IMG/VR virus record: IMGVR_UViG_3300030109_001359
Span: 1 to 38,020 of that record
DNA length: 38,020 nucleotides
Origin: a virus
Direction: 5' to 3' (one strand)
The position numbers and the translations under genes are program-made. The notes below the pieces were generated by a model. It saw nothing but the letters and a program-made list of their open reading frames with translations. It made no database searches and was not told where the DNA came from. This document shows, one piece after another, positions 7,567-17,118 of the stretch; within the stretch, counting starts at the first letter, position 1, and each line of letters opens with the position of its first letter.

Positions 7567-9417
7567 ATGCCATTACAAAAAATAGCATTCAAACCGGGCG
7601 TTAACCGTGAAAACACTCGTTATACCAGTGAGGGTGGCTGGTATGAAAGTGACAAAGTAAGATTCCGTCAGGGCACACCAGAAAAAATAGGTGGGTGGCA
7701 AAGGATATCTGATAGTACGTTTTTAGGGACTGCCAGATCGTTACATTCTTGGGTAACACTAGGTAGTTTAAAACTTACAGGTGTAGGAACTAATTTAAAG
7801 TTTTATATAGAACGTGGGGGTGCATACTATGATGTCACACCCTTACGTGCTACCGTGTCATTATCAAATCCCTTTCAGACGGTTAGTGGCTCTACCACTG
7901 TCACGGTAACAGACGCTAACGGTGGATATATAAATAATGATTTTGTCACTTTCAGTAATGCTTCTGCTGTCGGTGGACTGACCTTAAATGGTGAGTTTCA
8001 AATAACTTATACTGCAGGTAATACATATACCATAACAGCTTCAGAAGCAGCATCTTCTAGTGCTACTGGTGGTGGTACAGTATCAGCAGTATACCAAATA
8101 AATGTTGGTCCTGAAACGGAAGTGCCTCTTGAGGGCTGGGGTGCAGGGGGTTGGGGTGAAGGTTTTTGGGGTATTGGTGCTACAGGCACTGATGCACTTC
8201 GTTTGTGGAGTCAAAGTAATTTTGGTGAGGATTTAATATTTGGTGCAAGAGGAGGATCTTTATTTCTTTGGGATGCTTCCGAAAGCGATGCGTTAAATGT
8301 AAGAGCTACCCTTTTAAGTGCAGAATCTGGAGCTTCTGGTGTACCTACTGTACAAAATTTTATTCTTATATCAGATATAAACCGCTTTGTGTTTTGTTTT
8401 GGTCCTAATCCAGTGGGATCATCAACACAAGATCCTATGTTAGTGCGATGGTCAGATCAAGAAGATGCTACAAATTGGACACCTGCAGCTACAAATCAAG
8501 CAGGTAGTTTACGGTTTTCGCGTGGTTCAGAGATAATAGCGGCTCTACAAACTAAACAAGAAATATTAATATGGACAGATAATTCTTTATACTCCATGCA
8601 GTATGTTGGTGCTCCTATAGTATGGGCTGCACAAATTGTTGGAGAGAACACATCAATCATATCTCAAAATGCAGCAGCCGTTGCTAGTAATGTTACCTAT
8701 TGGATGGGTAAAGAGAAGTTTTATATGTATGATGGCACTGTAAAAAATCTTCGTTGTGATGTTAAAAAATATATATTTACAGATATAAATATCTTAAATA
8801 AAGCGCAAATATTTGCGGGGACAAATGAGGGATTTAATGAGGTATGGTGGTTTTATCCATCGGCAGATAGCACAACAACTAACAGATATGTTGTTTATAA
8901 CTATGCTGAAAATATCTGGTATTACGGTAACATAACTAGGACTGCATGGTTAGATTCTGGTATAAGAGATAATCCAATAGCTGCTACGGGCAATAGTAAA
9001 ATAGTAGAACATGAGGTTGGGGTTGATGATAATGAGACAGCTACAGTAACAGCTATATCAGCATCTATAACTTCTGCACAGTTTGATTTAGAAGACGGAC
9101 ATAAATTTATGCTTGTATCTCGTATGTTACCAGATATAAGTTTTGATGGATCTACAGCAGAATCTCCCGCTGCCACCATGTCTTTATTACCACTAAAAAA
9201 TTCAGGGTCGGGGTATAATTCACCTGTGTCTGAAAGTGGTAATAGTGAAGGCACGGTAACAAGAACTGCAACTGTGCCCATAGAAAAATTTACAGACCAA
9301 GTATTTTTACGTATACGAGGTAGACAGATAAGTTTTAAAGTAGAATCAACAGGGCTTGGTACAACTTGGCAGTTTGGCTCTCCAAGATTAGACATGCGAC
9401 CAGATGGGAGAAGGTAA
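7567..9417 (+). CDS. Large beta-rich virion structural protein
   Basis: The protein is 616 residues. The N-terminus has a signature I recall from many marine podovirus structural proteins (FKPGVNRENTRYTSEGGWYE, then SDKVRFRQGTPEKIGGWQ). A Thr/Ser/Val-rich beta region (about 95-180), Gly/Trp-rich turns (GAGGWGEGFWG) and a propeller-like second half follow. Related proteins are sometimes annotated as packaged-DNA stabilisation or tail-hub proteins, but I cannot decide between these by eye. It opens a group of structural genes directly after the lysozyme. Its stop overlaps the next start (TAATG). Confidence 0.8.
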   Translation: MPLQKIAFKPGVNRENTRYTSEGGWYESDKVRFRQGTPEKIGGWQRISDSTFLGTARSLHSWVTLGSLKLTGVGTNLKFYIERGGAYYDVTPLRATVSLSNPFQTVSGSTTVTVTDANGGYINNDFVTFSNASAVGGLTLNGEFQITYTAGNTYTITASEAASSSATGGGTVSAVYQINVGPETEVPLEGWGAGGWGEGFWGIGATGTDALRLWSQSNFGEDLIFGARGGSLFLWDASESDALNVRATLLSAESGASGVPTVQNFILISDINRFVFCFGPNPVGSSTQDPMLVRWSDQEDATNWTPAATNQAGSLRFSRGSEIIAALQTKQEILIWTDNSLYSMQYVGAPIVWAAQIVGENTSIISQNAAAVASNVTYWMGKEKFYMYDGTVKNLRCDVKKYIFTDINILNKAQIFAGTNEGFNEVWWFYPSADSTTTNRYVVYNYAENIWYYGNITRTAWLDSGIRDNPIAATGNSKIVEHEVGVDDNETATVTAISASITSAQFDLEDGHKFMLVSRMLPDISFDGSTAESPAATMSLLPLKNSGSGYNSPVSESGNSEGTVTRTATVPIEKFTDQVFLRIRGRQISFKVESTGLGTTWQFGSPRLDMRPDGRR

Positions 9418-9614
9418 TGGCTACAGTAGATTTTACTCAGTACAATTTAACGTTTCGTGCGCCATCGCTTCCCTCACCCCCAAAAGAGTATAACCAAGCT
9501 TCTTTTGACCAGTTTAACAATGTGTTACGAATTTACTTTAACCAGTTAGATTCTGCTTTGCGTAGTAGTGTGTTATCAGATAAATCTGACGCTGCTAGTT
9601 GGTTTCTGAGCTAA
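9417..9614 (+). CDS. Small conserved structural-module protein
   Basis: The protein is 65 residues, from the ATG overlapping the previous stop (TAATG). It has a Pro-rich start (FRAPSLPSPPKEY) followed by a helix (FDQFNNVLRIYFNQLDSAL). I recall short proteins of this pattern directly behind the preceding structural gene in marine phages, which suggests a partner in virion assembly. No membrane segment or catalytic motif is visible. It also ends with a TAATG overlap to the next gene. Confidence 0.75.
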   Translation: MATVDFTQYNLTFRAPSLPSPPKEYNQASFDQFNNVLRIYFNQLDSALRSSVLSDKSDAASWFLS

Positions 9615-9934
9615 TGTCTAACACATTTGTAAATGCAAAGGTAGACCTGTCTACTACTAACGTAACCACGTTGTACACTTGTGCTGCGCTAACCACTGGT
9701 ATAGTAAAATCTATATTAGTATCGGAAGACTCAGGAAATGCAGATACAATCACTCTTACTATCACCTCTGGTAGTGATGTATTTAGCCTATTTAAGACCA
9801 AAGCTGTTAGTGCAAATGCCACCGTAGAACTACTTTCGGCACCTCTTGTTGTGCAGGCCAGTGAGATATTAAAAGTTACCGCTGCTACAGCCAACCGTTT
9901 ACATGTAGTTGCCAGCATACTAGAGGTGACCTAG
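9614..9934 (+). CDS. Small beta-sandwich-like virion protein
   Basis: The protein is 106 residues, from the ATG overlapping the previous TAA. It is rich in Thr, Val and Ser with alternating hydrophobic residues (IVKSILVSEDSGNADTITL, later NRLHVVASILEVT), as in a small beta-sandwich. Proteins of this type occur among the tail or decoration genes of marine podoviruses. It ends in TAGTG, where the stop overlaps the GTG start of the next gene. A structural role is inferred from position and composition. Confidence 0.7.
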   Translation: MSNTFVNAKVDLSTTNVTTLYTCAALTTGIVKSILVSEDSGNADTITLTITSGSDVFSLFKTKAVSANATVELLSAPLVVQASEILKVTAATANRLHVVASILEVT

Positions 9935-12900
9935 TGGACGACGAAATTCTTGCAGGACTTATTGGAGAATTACTATCCCAAGGTTACACAGAAAGAGATG
10001 TTCTCATGGGGGCTGTGGGCCTTGACGGGTATGAAAGAGGGGTAGGTCCACTCCAAGACGATAAAATGATATTTGACTTGAATCAAGACGGTAAAGTTAG
10101 CTCTGCCGATGCTTTATTGTATGCAAGAAATAAAGCTCCTGTCCAAGAAAAAGTTTTTGATGACTTATATGGCACTATTGACTATTCATCTTTTGAAGTA
10201 AAAAAGGGGAAAGATGAGGATGGACGTAGTTTATTTTTTGAAGGTTCTACAAACCCTGATTACAACAAATATATAGAAAACAATCAGGGTTATAGAATAA
10301 ATCATATGGGAGAAGTTTTAGATAAAGAAGGAAATCCTGTATACATAAACGGTGTAGAACAAAGAGTTCATTTAACTGATGGAGATAGTGATAAAAATTA
10401 CAAACCCGCTGCTATTGCTGCCATGCAAGATGATAACAAAACTGTTTTTGGTGAATACTACGCATCACAACTAGACGACGATGTTCTTAATTATCTTTCG
10501 TCTGAAGGTCTTGATTATAGTAATGATGGCACTGCTGATTTCCTTAACATGGGTTATGAAGATGCTTATGGTTATAGTGTAGGTGCTGTTGATGAAGGTC
10601 CAGATGGTTCTTCATTTAGTTTTAGAGATTCTAATGAGGTAGGCAGGTCTTACGATCCCACTACGGGGGAGGTAATGACTAATGTTTTGTATGAAACTGC
10701 TATAGGAGATTTAAATAAATTTAAAGATAGCGGTGCTGTTGCTAAAGATGGATCTAAATTTAATATTATAGATGCTTGGAGTACCTATAGTTCTTCTCCT
10801 ACTTTCGATCAAAATTTTGAAGAGTTAGAAAGAATATTTGATGCCCAAAGAAGCATAGCTGAAATGCAAGGTGGAGACGATCCTGATTATGGGGACTCCC
10901 CCACTGCCCTATATGCAGAACCTAAACTTGAAGGAGCATCAGGAGCATATGATTATGCAAGTGGGACTGCTAATAGGACAGCATTTAATTATTTAGTTGC
11001 AGAATCAGGACTAGATAAAGTAAAAGAAACAGATATGTCTGTATACAATTCTCTATTACCCCAATTTAAGGATCTTACTGGACCTATTGCCTTTGAAAAT
11101 AAAGTATATATGAAACTACCGGGGGATGTGTTTAACCCGGAAATGTATGGGGTAGAAGATCGCAGCACTATCCAATTAGTTGACCTTTCAGGAGGCACTG
11201 CTCCAGTAGGTTCTTATACTATAGCAGCCGTAAAAATACCTCCTGAAAGAGATGATAATCTTATGGATGCTGTAAGGTTTGCCGTAGATGTATCTTCTGT
11301 ATTTTTTCCTCCAATGCGGGCTGTGTCTACAGCATTAAGATTAGCCACTGGTGAGAGAGATTTTGGAGATGCTATTAATGTAGCTAAATACGCTCCTGAA
11401 GAGGGAATATCATTTTTTACTAACAATGGGATTGAATTAACAGACGAGGCTGCAAATGTTCTTAGAGCAGCAGACCCTATAGTAGATGACATATCGGGAG
11501 TTATTTCTGCGGATTTTGCTGAGACAGAACTAGGGCAAAAGTTATCAGATATTGAGGCACTTGATCCGTCAAATGTAACAGATGTAGCAGACGTATCTAC
11601 AGACTTAAACCTTGGGAATGTTATTCAAGGAATTAATGTATTAACAAGAATAGCTTCAGGTGAATATGGTGCAAATGCCCCCTCTATAAATGATATAGCA
11701 GCATCTGTAGGTAAAATAAGTGAATTTGATATTGATACAGGAATAGATCCAGTAACAGGACAATCAACTGTAGAAGTTGAAAATACCGAAACAGGAGAGG
11801 TGGTAGTAACAGACCCTCAAGGTGAAGTAGTAACTCCAACAGGTGAACAACCTGACATGCCTGACATAGAAGAACCAACAATAATTTCACCTGAAGAACC
11901 GCCTGTAGATATAGGAGACCCCGATTTAGAAACTCCTTTAGATGTAAAACCTCCTGTATATGAAGTAGATGAATCTGATGGTGGAGCACCAAAAGAGACT
12001 ACAGGAGAAGGGACAGGGGATAGCGGTGCCGATCCTTCAGTCACCGATGTAGAAGCTGAAGCAAAAGTTGAAGCAGAGAGAATAGCTGCAGAACAAGCGG
12101 CTGAAGCTGAAAGAATAGCAGAAGCTGAAAGAGTAGCAGAAGCTCAAGCAAAAGCTGAAGCTGAAAGAATAGCTGCAGCAGAAAGAGAAGAAGCAGGCAC
12201 TGGTACTACAGAAGGCACTGGCACTGATGTTATAAAGGATCGTGATACTGTAGGCGGTAGTGACGAATCAGATTTAATTTTTACAAGAATAGATAAAGAC
12301 GGTAACGTAATAAAAAATGAAGATGGTGAGGATGCAACTCGTAGTCAAATAGACAGACTTGATAGCCTTGAAAATATATTTGGTAGAAACCCTAATAATC
12401 CTGATGATGATGTAATACCAAGAGATGAAAGAGAGGGTGTAAGACCAGCAGATATTTTAGAACAATCTGAGGGTGCGATATGGGGAGAAACAGGCACATT
12501 TAGAGTGTTGGATGTTGATGGTATAACGGTATATGATTTTGATAATATGACAGCTCAAAACTTACCTGCTCCTGAAGATACTGACACAGAAGGTGATGGT
12601 GCTATAGACCAAGATCAAGATCAAGACCAAGACCAAGACCAAAACCAAGACCAAGAACAAGAACAAGACCAAGAACAAGACCAAGAACAAGAACAAAACA
12701 CTGACATATTAGACCCTATGAGCGGCAATATTGTAGAGGGTGATGGTGATTTTACTAGCGAAGTTGTATTACCGGATATAGCCTCTGAAGCAGATAATCA
12801 AGAGAAAGCTAATCGTGCATTAGAAGAAGCAAGAAGGATAGAAGAAGAAAGAAGGGTAGCGGAAGAAGAAGCAGCAAAAGCTGAAGCTGAAAGAATAGCA

Positions 12901-13638
12901 GAAGCTGAAGCAAAAGCTGAAGCTGAAAGAATAGCTGCAGAACAAGCGGCTGAAGCTGAAAGAATAGCTGCAGAACAAGCGGCTGAAGCTGAAAGAATAG
13001 CAGCAGAACAAGCGGCTGAAGCTGAAAGAATAGCAGAAGCTGAAGCAAAAGCTGAAGCAGAGAGAATAGCTGCAGAACAAGCGGCAAAAGATGCGGCAGA
13101 ACAAACAACAGATACTGGCACTAGCACTGGTGACGAAGTAGGGTCAGAGGACCAGCTTGATCCTACAACAGGTGGAGAAGGAGATGTAGGTGAGACTGGA
13201 GGTGAAACCGATGGTGTTACAGGAAAAGGAGATAGTGTCGAAGATGATATTATTGGAGACGATACTGAAGAAGGCACAGGTGAAGGTGAGGGTGTAGGCG
13301 TAGGTGATGAGGAAGGTAGACAAAGAGACAGAGATAGACTTGAAAATTTAATCAGCCAAATATCAACTTTAGCCCAACCGGGGACAGCACAAACTCAACA
13401 AATGGGTCCAGCACAGATACGGTATATGTATGATATTGGTGGAGATAGTATATTTGCAAACCCACAACAGGAAGCGTTGTTTGCTTCTCCATACGGGGCT
13501 AGGACTGCACAAGCACCCGTTATACAAAATAATGTAAATTTTCCAAGTTTTAACCCCATAGCAAAAAAACAAAAAGGTGGTATTATAGAACGCAATGATG
13601 ATCTGTTAAGATTATTACAGATATTAGGAGAATATTAA
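9934..13638 (+). CDS. Giant low-complexity structural protein with EF-hand-like loop and coiled-coil repeats
   Basis: The protein is 1234 residues with a GTG start overlapping the previous TAG. A dockerin/EF-hand-type calcium loop lies at residues 48-59 (DLNQDGKVSSAD). The middle is acidic and holds Ala/Glu-rich helical repeats (AERIAAEQAAE units), a Gln/Asp tract (residues ~892-922) and a second, longer Ala/Glu repeat block (~980-1056), resembling TolA-like or tail-fibre stalks. The C-terminus carries a GGII motif and ends LLRLLQILGEY. Its place between structural genes suggests a virion component such as an internal or tail protein. No catalytic motif is seen. Family unknown to me. Confidence 0.75.
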   Translation: MDDEILAGLIGELLSQGYTERDVLMGAVGLDGYERGVGPLQDDKMIFDLNQDGKVSSADALLYARNKAPVQEKVFDDLYGTIDYSSFEVKKGKDEDGRSLFFEGSTNPDYNKYIENNQGYRINHMGEVLDKEGNPVYINGVEQRVHLTDGDSDKNYKPAAIAAMQDDNKTVFGEYYASQLDDDVLNYLSSEGLDYSNDGTADFLNMGYEDAYGYSVGAVDEGPDGSSFSFRDSNEVGRSYDPTTGEVMTNVLYETAIGDLNKFKDSGAVAKDGSKFNIIDAWSTYSSSPTFDQNFEELERIFDAQRSIAEMQGGDDPDYGDSPTALYAEPKLEGASGAYDYASGTANRTAFNYLVAESGLDKVKETDMSVYNSLLPQFKDLTGPIAFENKVYMKLPGDVFNPEMYGVEDRSTIQLVDLSGGTAPVGSYTIAAVKIPPERDDNLMDAVRFAVDVSSVFFPPMRAVSTALRLATGERDFGDAINVAKYAPEEGISFFTNNGIELTDEAANVLRAADPIVDDISGVISADFAETELGQKLSDIEALDPSNVTDVADVSTDLNLGNVIQGINVLTRIASGEYGANAPSINDIAASVGKISEFDIDTGIDPVTGQSTVEVENTETGEVVVTDPQGEVVTPTGEQPDMPDIEEPTIISPEEPPVDIGDPDLETPLDVKPPVYEVDESDGGAPKETTGEGTGDSGADPSVTDVEAEAKVEAERIAAEQAAEAERIAEAERVAEAQAKAEAERIAAAEREEAGTGTTEGTGTDVIKDRDTVGGSDESDLIFTRIDKDGNVIKNEDGEDATRSQIDRLDSLENIFGRNPNNPDDDVIPRDEREGVRPADILEQSEGAIWGETGTFRVLDVDGITVYDFDNMTAQNLPAPEDTDTEGDGAIDQDQDQDQDQDQNQDQEQEQDQEQDQEQEQNTDILDPMSGNIVEGDGDFTSEVVLPDIASEADNQEKANRALEEARRIEEERRVAEEEAAKAEAERIAEAEAKAEAERIAAEQAAEAERIAAEQAAEAERIAAEQAAEAERIAEAEAKAEAERIAAEQAAKDAAEQTTDTGTSTGDEVGSEDQLDPTTGGEGDVGETGGETDGVTGKGDSVEDDIIGDDTEEGTGEGEGVGVGDEEGRQRDRDRLENLISQISTLAQPGTAQTQQMGPAQIRYMYDIGGDSIFANPQQEALFASPYGARTAQAPVIQNNVNFPSFNPIAKKQKGGIIERNDDLLRLLQILGEY
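12607..12697 (+). repeat. Six-base (GACCAA/GAACAA) repeat tract coding Asp/Glu-Gln
   Basis: About 15 consecutive GAYCAA, GAACAA or AACCAA hexamers encode an Asp-Gln/Glu-Gln run inside the 1234-residue structural protein. The frame is kept throughout. Such hexamer tracts can change length by slippage without breaking the frame. Confidence 0.85.
12874..13101 (+). repeat. 33-bp in-frame repeats coding 11-residue Ala/Glu coiled-coil units
   Basis: A 33-base unit encoding AERIAAEQAAE is repeated with near-identical DNA, flanked by variants with AEAKAEAERIA. A second copy of the same block, partly identical in DNA, lies at about 12052-12180 in the same gene. The 11-residue period is that of a hendecad coiled coil. 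Confidence 0.8.
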
Positions 13639-15350
13639 TGTCAAATTGGTGGAATGACTTTACCAGCACTGTAACTGATTTAGGTTCAAATGCACTTGAT
13701 GCTGCGGGTGACTATTTTACTACAGGAACTACAGGCAATACAACGCTTGATCTTCTATTGGGTTCTGGGTTGGGCAGTGTTGCTAATAGATTAAATATAT
13801 TACCTAGTGCTGACCCTAATGTTTTTAGACCTATGTTGGGATACCAAGGAAAAATACCGGATTATAAATTTGTACGTGAACGAGTGCCTATAGATCCAGA
13901 TAGAGTAGGAGGAAGTAAAGGGCAAAGATACTTTACTGATGCACAGTTTGCACAAGTATCTGATGATATTGAAAGTAAAAAACCTCCTACTGTGCAAGAA
14001 GCTCAAAAAACGGCTACAGCACAAAGAGCAGCATTAGCCCAAAGAAATTTAATGGAAAGACCTACTATGGCACAAGGCGGTATAGCCAAACTAGCTCAAG
14101 GGCGATATCTAAGTGGTTCCACTGATGGCATGGCAGATGTTGTACCTGCACGTATTGATGGTGGACAAGAAGCTCGTTTGAGTGATGGTGAATTTGTTAT
14201 ACCTGCTGATGTAGTAAGTCACCTTGGTAATGGTAATTCTGATGCAGGTGCTAAACAATTACATAATATGATGGATGGTGTACGACAAGCACGTACAGGT
14301 AGAAAAGCACAAGGAATAGAAATAAACCCTGATAAATTCATGCCAAAAATGGCGAGTGGGGGTATAGCTAGATTTAACACCGGAAACACTGTAAATACTG
14401 GTACAGATAATACCGTGACAGATACAGACCTTCCTATGCCTGATCCAAGTGGAAGCTCTGATACTAATGAAGCTCCGGTTAATATGAATCTAGGTACAGA
14501 AAGTTCTTTATCTAGTTATGCGGGACCGTATGTGACAGATATGTTAGGTAGAGGTGTGGCGTTAGCAGACATGCCATATGAAGCCTATGAAGGTGCATTA
14601 ACTGCTGACATAGATCCGTTACAGGAAAAAGCATTTACAGGTATTGGAGGGTTACAATCTAATGTGGCTGATATGGGAGTAAAAACTTTTGATGCTGCAG
14701 CGGCCCAACAATACATGAATCCCTATGTGCAAGCTGCGTTACAACCACAGATAGATGAAGCAGCAAGATTAGCAGAAATAGAACGTCAAAAAACAGCAGG
14801 TAGGTTGACAAGAGCAGGTGCATTTGGTGGTTCTCGCCAAGCCATTATGGAATCAGAAGGACTACGTAATTTAGCTGACCTACAAAGCAAAATAACGGGT
14901 GAAGGATATCGTGATGCTTATGATAAAGCATTATCTCAATTTAATAAAGAACAAGAAGCTCGTAATAAGTTTGGATTTGATGTTCTTGGGGGACAGGCTA
15001 AAGCTGGAGAAGCTAAACGTAATATAGAACAACAACGTATAGCAGGAGATTTAGCACAGTTTGAAGAAGAACGTGATTTTCCATATAAACAAGTGCAATA
15101 CATGCAGTCTTTATTACAAGGCTTACCATTAGAAGCACAATCTACAGTATATTCAACACCTAGTGATTTAGCTTCTTCTTTGGCAACGGGACAATCACTA
15201 AGGGATCTATTTACTCAAAGTGGGTTAGGGTATCTGTTTGACCAATTAGGTGGCGAGTCACGAGTAGATGTTGGGGAGGCTATGGGTATTCCTTCAGATC
15301 AGTTAGTTATACAAGACCCAAACGAAGAAGATGATTTTATCGTAGATTAG
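13638..15350 (+). CDS. Virion structural/internal protein with Gly-Gly-Ile motifs
   Basis: The protein is 570 residues, with an ATG overlapping the previous TAA after GGAGAATATTAA. The first half has two MA-x-GGIA motifs (MAQGGIAKLAQGRYLSG; MASGGIARFNTG) around a conserved block with DGGQEARLSDGEFVIPADVV. The second half is helical and charged, with an Arg/Ala-rich stretch (GRLTRAGAFGGSRQAIM). I recall this combination from marine podovirus genes annotated as structural or internal virion proteins. No enzyme motif is visible. It lies in the run of large genes that ends with the 2070-aa protein. Confidence 0.75.
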   Translation: MSNWWNDFTSTVTDLGSNALDAAGDYFTTGTTGNTTLDLLLGSGLGSVANRLNILPSADPNVFRPMLGYQGKIPDYKFVRERVPIDPDRVGGSKGQRYFTDAQFAQVSDDIESKKPPTVQEAQKTATAQRAALAQRNLMERPTMAQGGIAKLAQGRYLSGSTDGMADVVPARIDGGQEARLSDGEFVIPADVVSHLGNGNSDAGAKQLHNMMDGVRQARTGRKAQGIEINPDKFMPKMASGGIARFNTGNTVNTGTDNTVTDTDLPMPDPSGSSDTNEAPVNMNLGTESSLSSYAGPYVTDMLGRGVALADMPYEAYEGALTADIDPLQEKAFTGIGGLQSNVADMGVKTFDAAAAQQYMNPYVQAALQPQIDEAARLAEIERQKTAGRLTRAGAFGGSRQAIMESEGLRNLADLQSKITGEGYRDAYDKALSQFNKEQEARNKFGFDVLGGQAKAGEAKRNIEQQRIAGDLAQFEEERDFPYKQVQYMQSLLQGLPLEAQSTVYSTPSDLASSLATGQSLRDLFTQSGLGYLFDQLGGESRVDVGEAMGIPSDQLVIQDPNEEDDFIVD

Positions 15351-15365
15351 TACGGAGAATATTAA

Positions 15366-17117
15366 ATGCAAGGAATAGCTTCTCAAGTCGATAATACCGT
15401 AGATGTTTATAGGTCAAATCCTAAAGCACTACAGAAACGTTATCAAGATAACCCGTCAGTGATAAATGCTCTTGCAAATCAAATACTTATCCAACAAAGA
15501 CAAGCAGTGGCAAATCAACAGTTGTTAAATACTCCTGAAAAAGAACCTTATCAGGTCGTAGATCAACAAGAACAAAAATTATTGGCTATGACTAAAAATG
15601 AATTAGCAGATCAAGCTAAAGGTATTATGGCGCAAAGAGAAGTAATGCAACGCAAAAATCTACAAAGTGCTGCTAAAGGATCACAACTTCCAGAGATGAG
15701 AGCAAAGGGTGGTCTCATGCCATTACCACGTCCTGCCATGCAGAAAATGTCTAGTGGCGGCATATTAGGATATCAAACAGGTGGTCCTATAACTCAAGAT
15801 GAAATAGACAAGTATAATGAGAGGACAGGATCAAATATAACACTTGAAGACTTAAAAAAATACAACGTGAGTACATTGGTTACAAAATTTGGGAGAAATC
15901 CTGATGCTATTTTGGGAGGGGTAAGAGGAGATATTATTACTAAAGAAATGCGAGAAAAAGGTGTTACTCGTGAAGAGTTTGATAAGCTACTTCCCCAACA
16001 AAAAATAAAAAAATTTGGAAAATATGGAGACTTAATAGAAGAAGATATAAATAGGGCATATGGTAAAGAAAGTGGTAAAGGTCCAACAAAAATTCCAATG
16101 GGGGGAATTTTACCCCCTGAAGTAGCAGCAGTAAAACCAATAGCTTCAACAGGACCGGGAATAAGGCCGCCAACTCCAATAGAGAAATTCCAAAGTGATA
16201 TTCTTACAGGTACTCCTACGCCTCCAATATTGGGGTCAGATCCCAGTATACAACAAAATAGAGTTACGTCTGCTATGGGAGCTGGGATAGCAGATCCCCT
16301 TACAAAAATGGCTGAAACAGACCCTAAAAAAGATATGGAAGATTTTGCTAAATTTGCGGATAAAAGAGCAAAAAGAGGTAAATACGATAACATTAGAAAG
16401 CGTAGGGTTGAAGGTCTTGAATCCCAACTAGCTAGAGTATACTCACCAGAGAATCGTAAACGCCTTGAAAGAGAAGCATTTTTAGAAGGCATAATGACTG
16501 GTGGGGGTGGAATTGGTCAAGGGCTAATTGGTGGTGTTAGAGCTAGAACGAAACAACGAGCTGCTATGGACAATGCCATACTTAAAGGCCAAGAGAATAT
16601 TATTGAGAAAGAAAATAAAAGACTTGAGGCTGACCAACTACAAGCTAATAAAGGTTCAGAACTAGGACAGAGAGCGTTTGAAGCAGCCACTAAAAACAAA
16701 AGAGAGGCTTTAAAAGCATTAGGTGATTTTAGTAATGCCGATATTTTAGCGGCTGATAGGCAGGCACAATTAATAGTAGAACAAAATCAAAATAATATAA
16801 CAAACAAGATACAAGTTATAGCCGAAAAGAATAAAAAAGAATTACAAGAATTATTATATGATGTACAAAGAGGAGCTAACATAGGGAATGCCCTAGAAAA
16901 ACTGTTGTCTGTACAACAAGAAATTGAGCAAACAATAATTACTATTGTTCCTGAAGGTGAAAGGCTTCTTATTAAATCAAAAGAAAAACCACTACGTGAC
17001 AAAGACGAAATAGAGCAATTATCAAAGTATCTGGCCCTCAAAGAACGGTTACAAGATATAGCACCGACTATAAATAAACTACAAGAAGCCATAGAAAACT
17101 ACGCTTTAGGGAAATAA
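15366..17117 (+). CDS. Virion structural/internal protein, helical, with Gly-Gly-Ile motifs
   Basis: The protein is 583 residues, with an ATG after the same GGAGAATATTAA leader seen before the preceding gene. It has a Gln-rich helical N-terminus, short GG-L/I motifs (RAKGGLMPLPRPAMQ; MSSGGILGYQTGGP; IPMGGILPP) and then a long charged helical C-terminal half, probably coiled coil. It stands directly before the 2070-aa protein. The arrangement recalls T7-like internal core genes, but no sequence match to those is evident. Confidence 0.72.
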   Translation: MQGIASQVDNTVDVYRSNPKALQKRYQDNPSVINALANQILIQQRQAVANQQLLNTPEKEPYQVVDQQEQKLLAMTKNELADQAKGIMAQREVMQRKNLQSAAKGSQLPEMRAKGGLMPLPRPAMQKMSSGGILGYQTGGPITQDEIDKYNERTGSNITLEDLKKYNVSTLVTKFGRNPDAILGGVRGDIITKEMREKGVTREEFDKLLPQQKIKKFGKYGDLIEEDINRAYGKESGKGPTKIPMGGILPPEVAAVKPIASTGPGIRPPTPIEKFQSDILTGTPTPPILGSDPSIQQNRVTSAMGAGIADPLTKMAETDPKKDMEDFAKFADKRAKRGKYDNIRKRRVEGLESQLARVYSPENRKRLEREAFLEGIMTGGGGIGQGLIGGVRARTKQRAAMDNAILKGQENIIEKENKRLEADQLQANKGSELGQRAFEAATKNKREALKALGDFSNADILAADRQAQLIVEQNQNNITNKIQVIAEKNKKELQELLYDVQRGANIGNALEKLLSVQQEIEQTIITIVPEGERLLIKSKEKPLRDKDEIEQLSKYLALKERLQDIAPTINKLQEAIENYALGK

Positions 17118-17118
17118 A

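Noticed and set aside
12798-13277. Antisense open frames rich in Ser-Ala or Leu-Phe
   Set aside because: They mirror the Ala/Glu repeat DNA of the sense gene and have no gene features of their own.
15794-16492. Long open frame (232 codons) antisense to the 583-aa gene
   Set aside because: Shadow of a real gene; serine-rich, low-complexity translation, no ribosome-binding site in context and no matching neighbour.
16882-16895. TAGGGAATGCCCTA, similar to the 18-base hairpin repeat
   Set aside because: Only a partial match, lying within ordinary coding sequence on the + strand of the 583-aa gene; best explained by chance.
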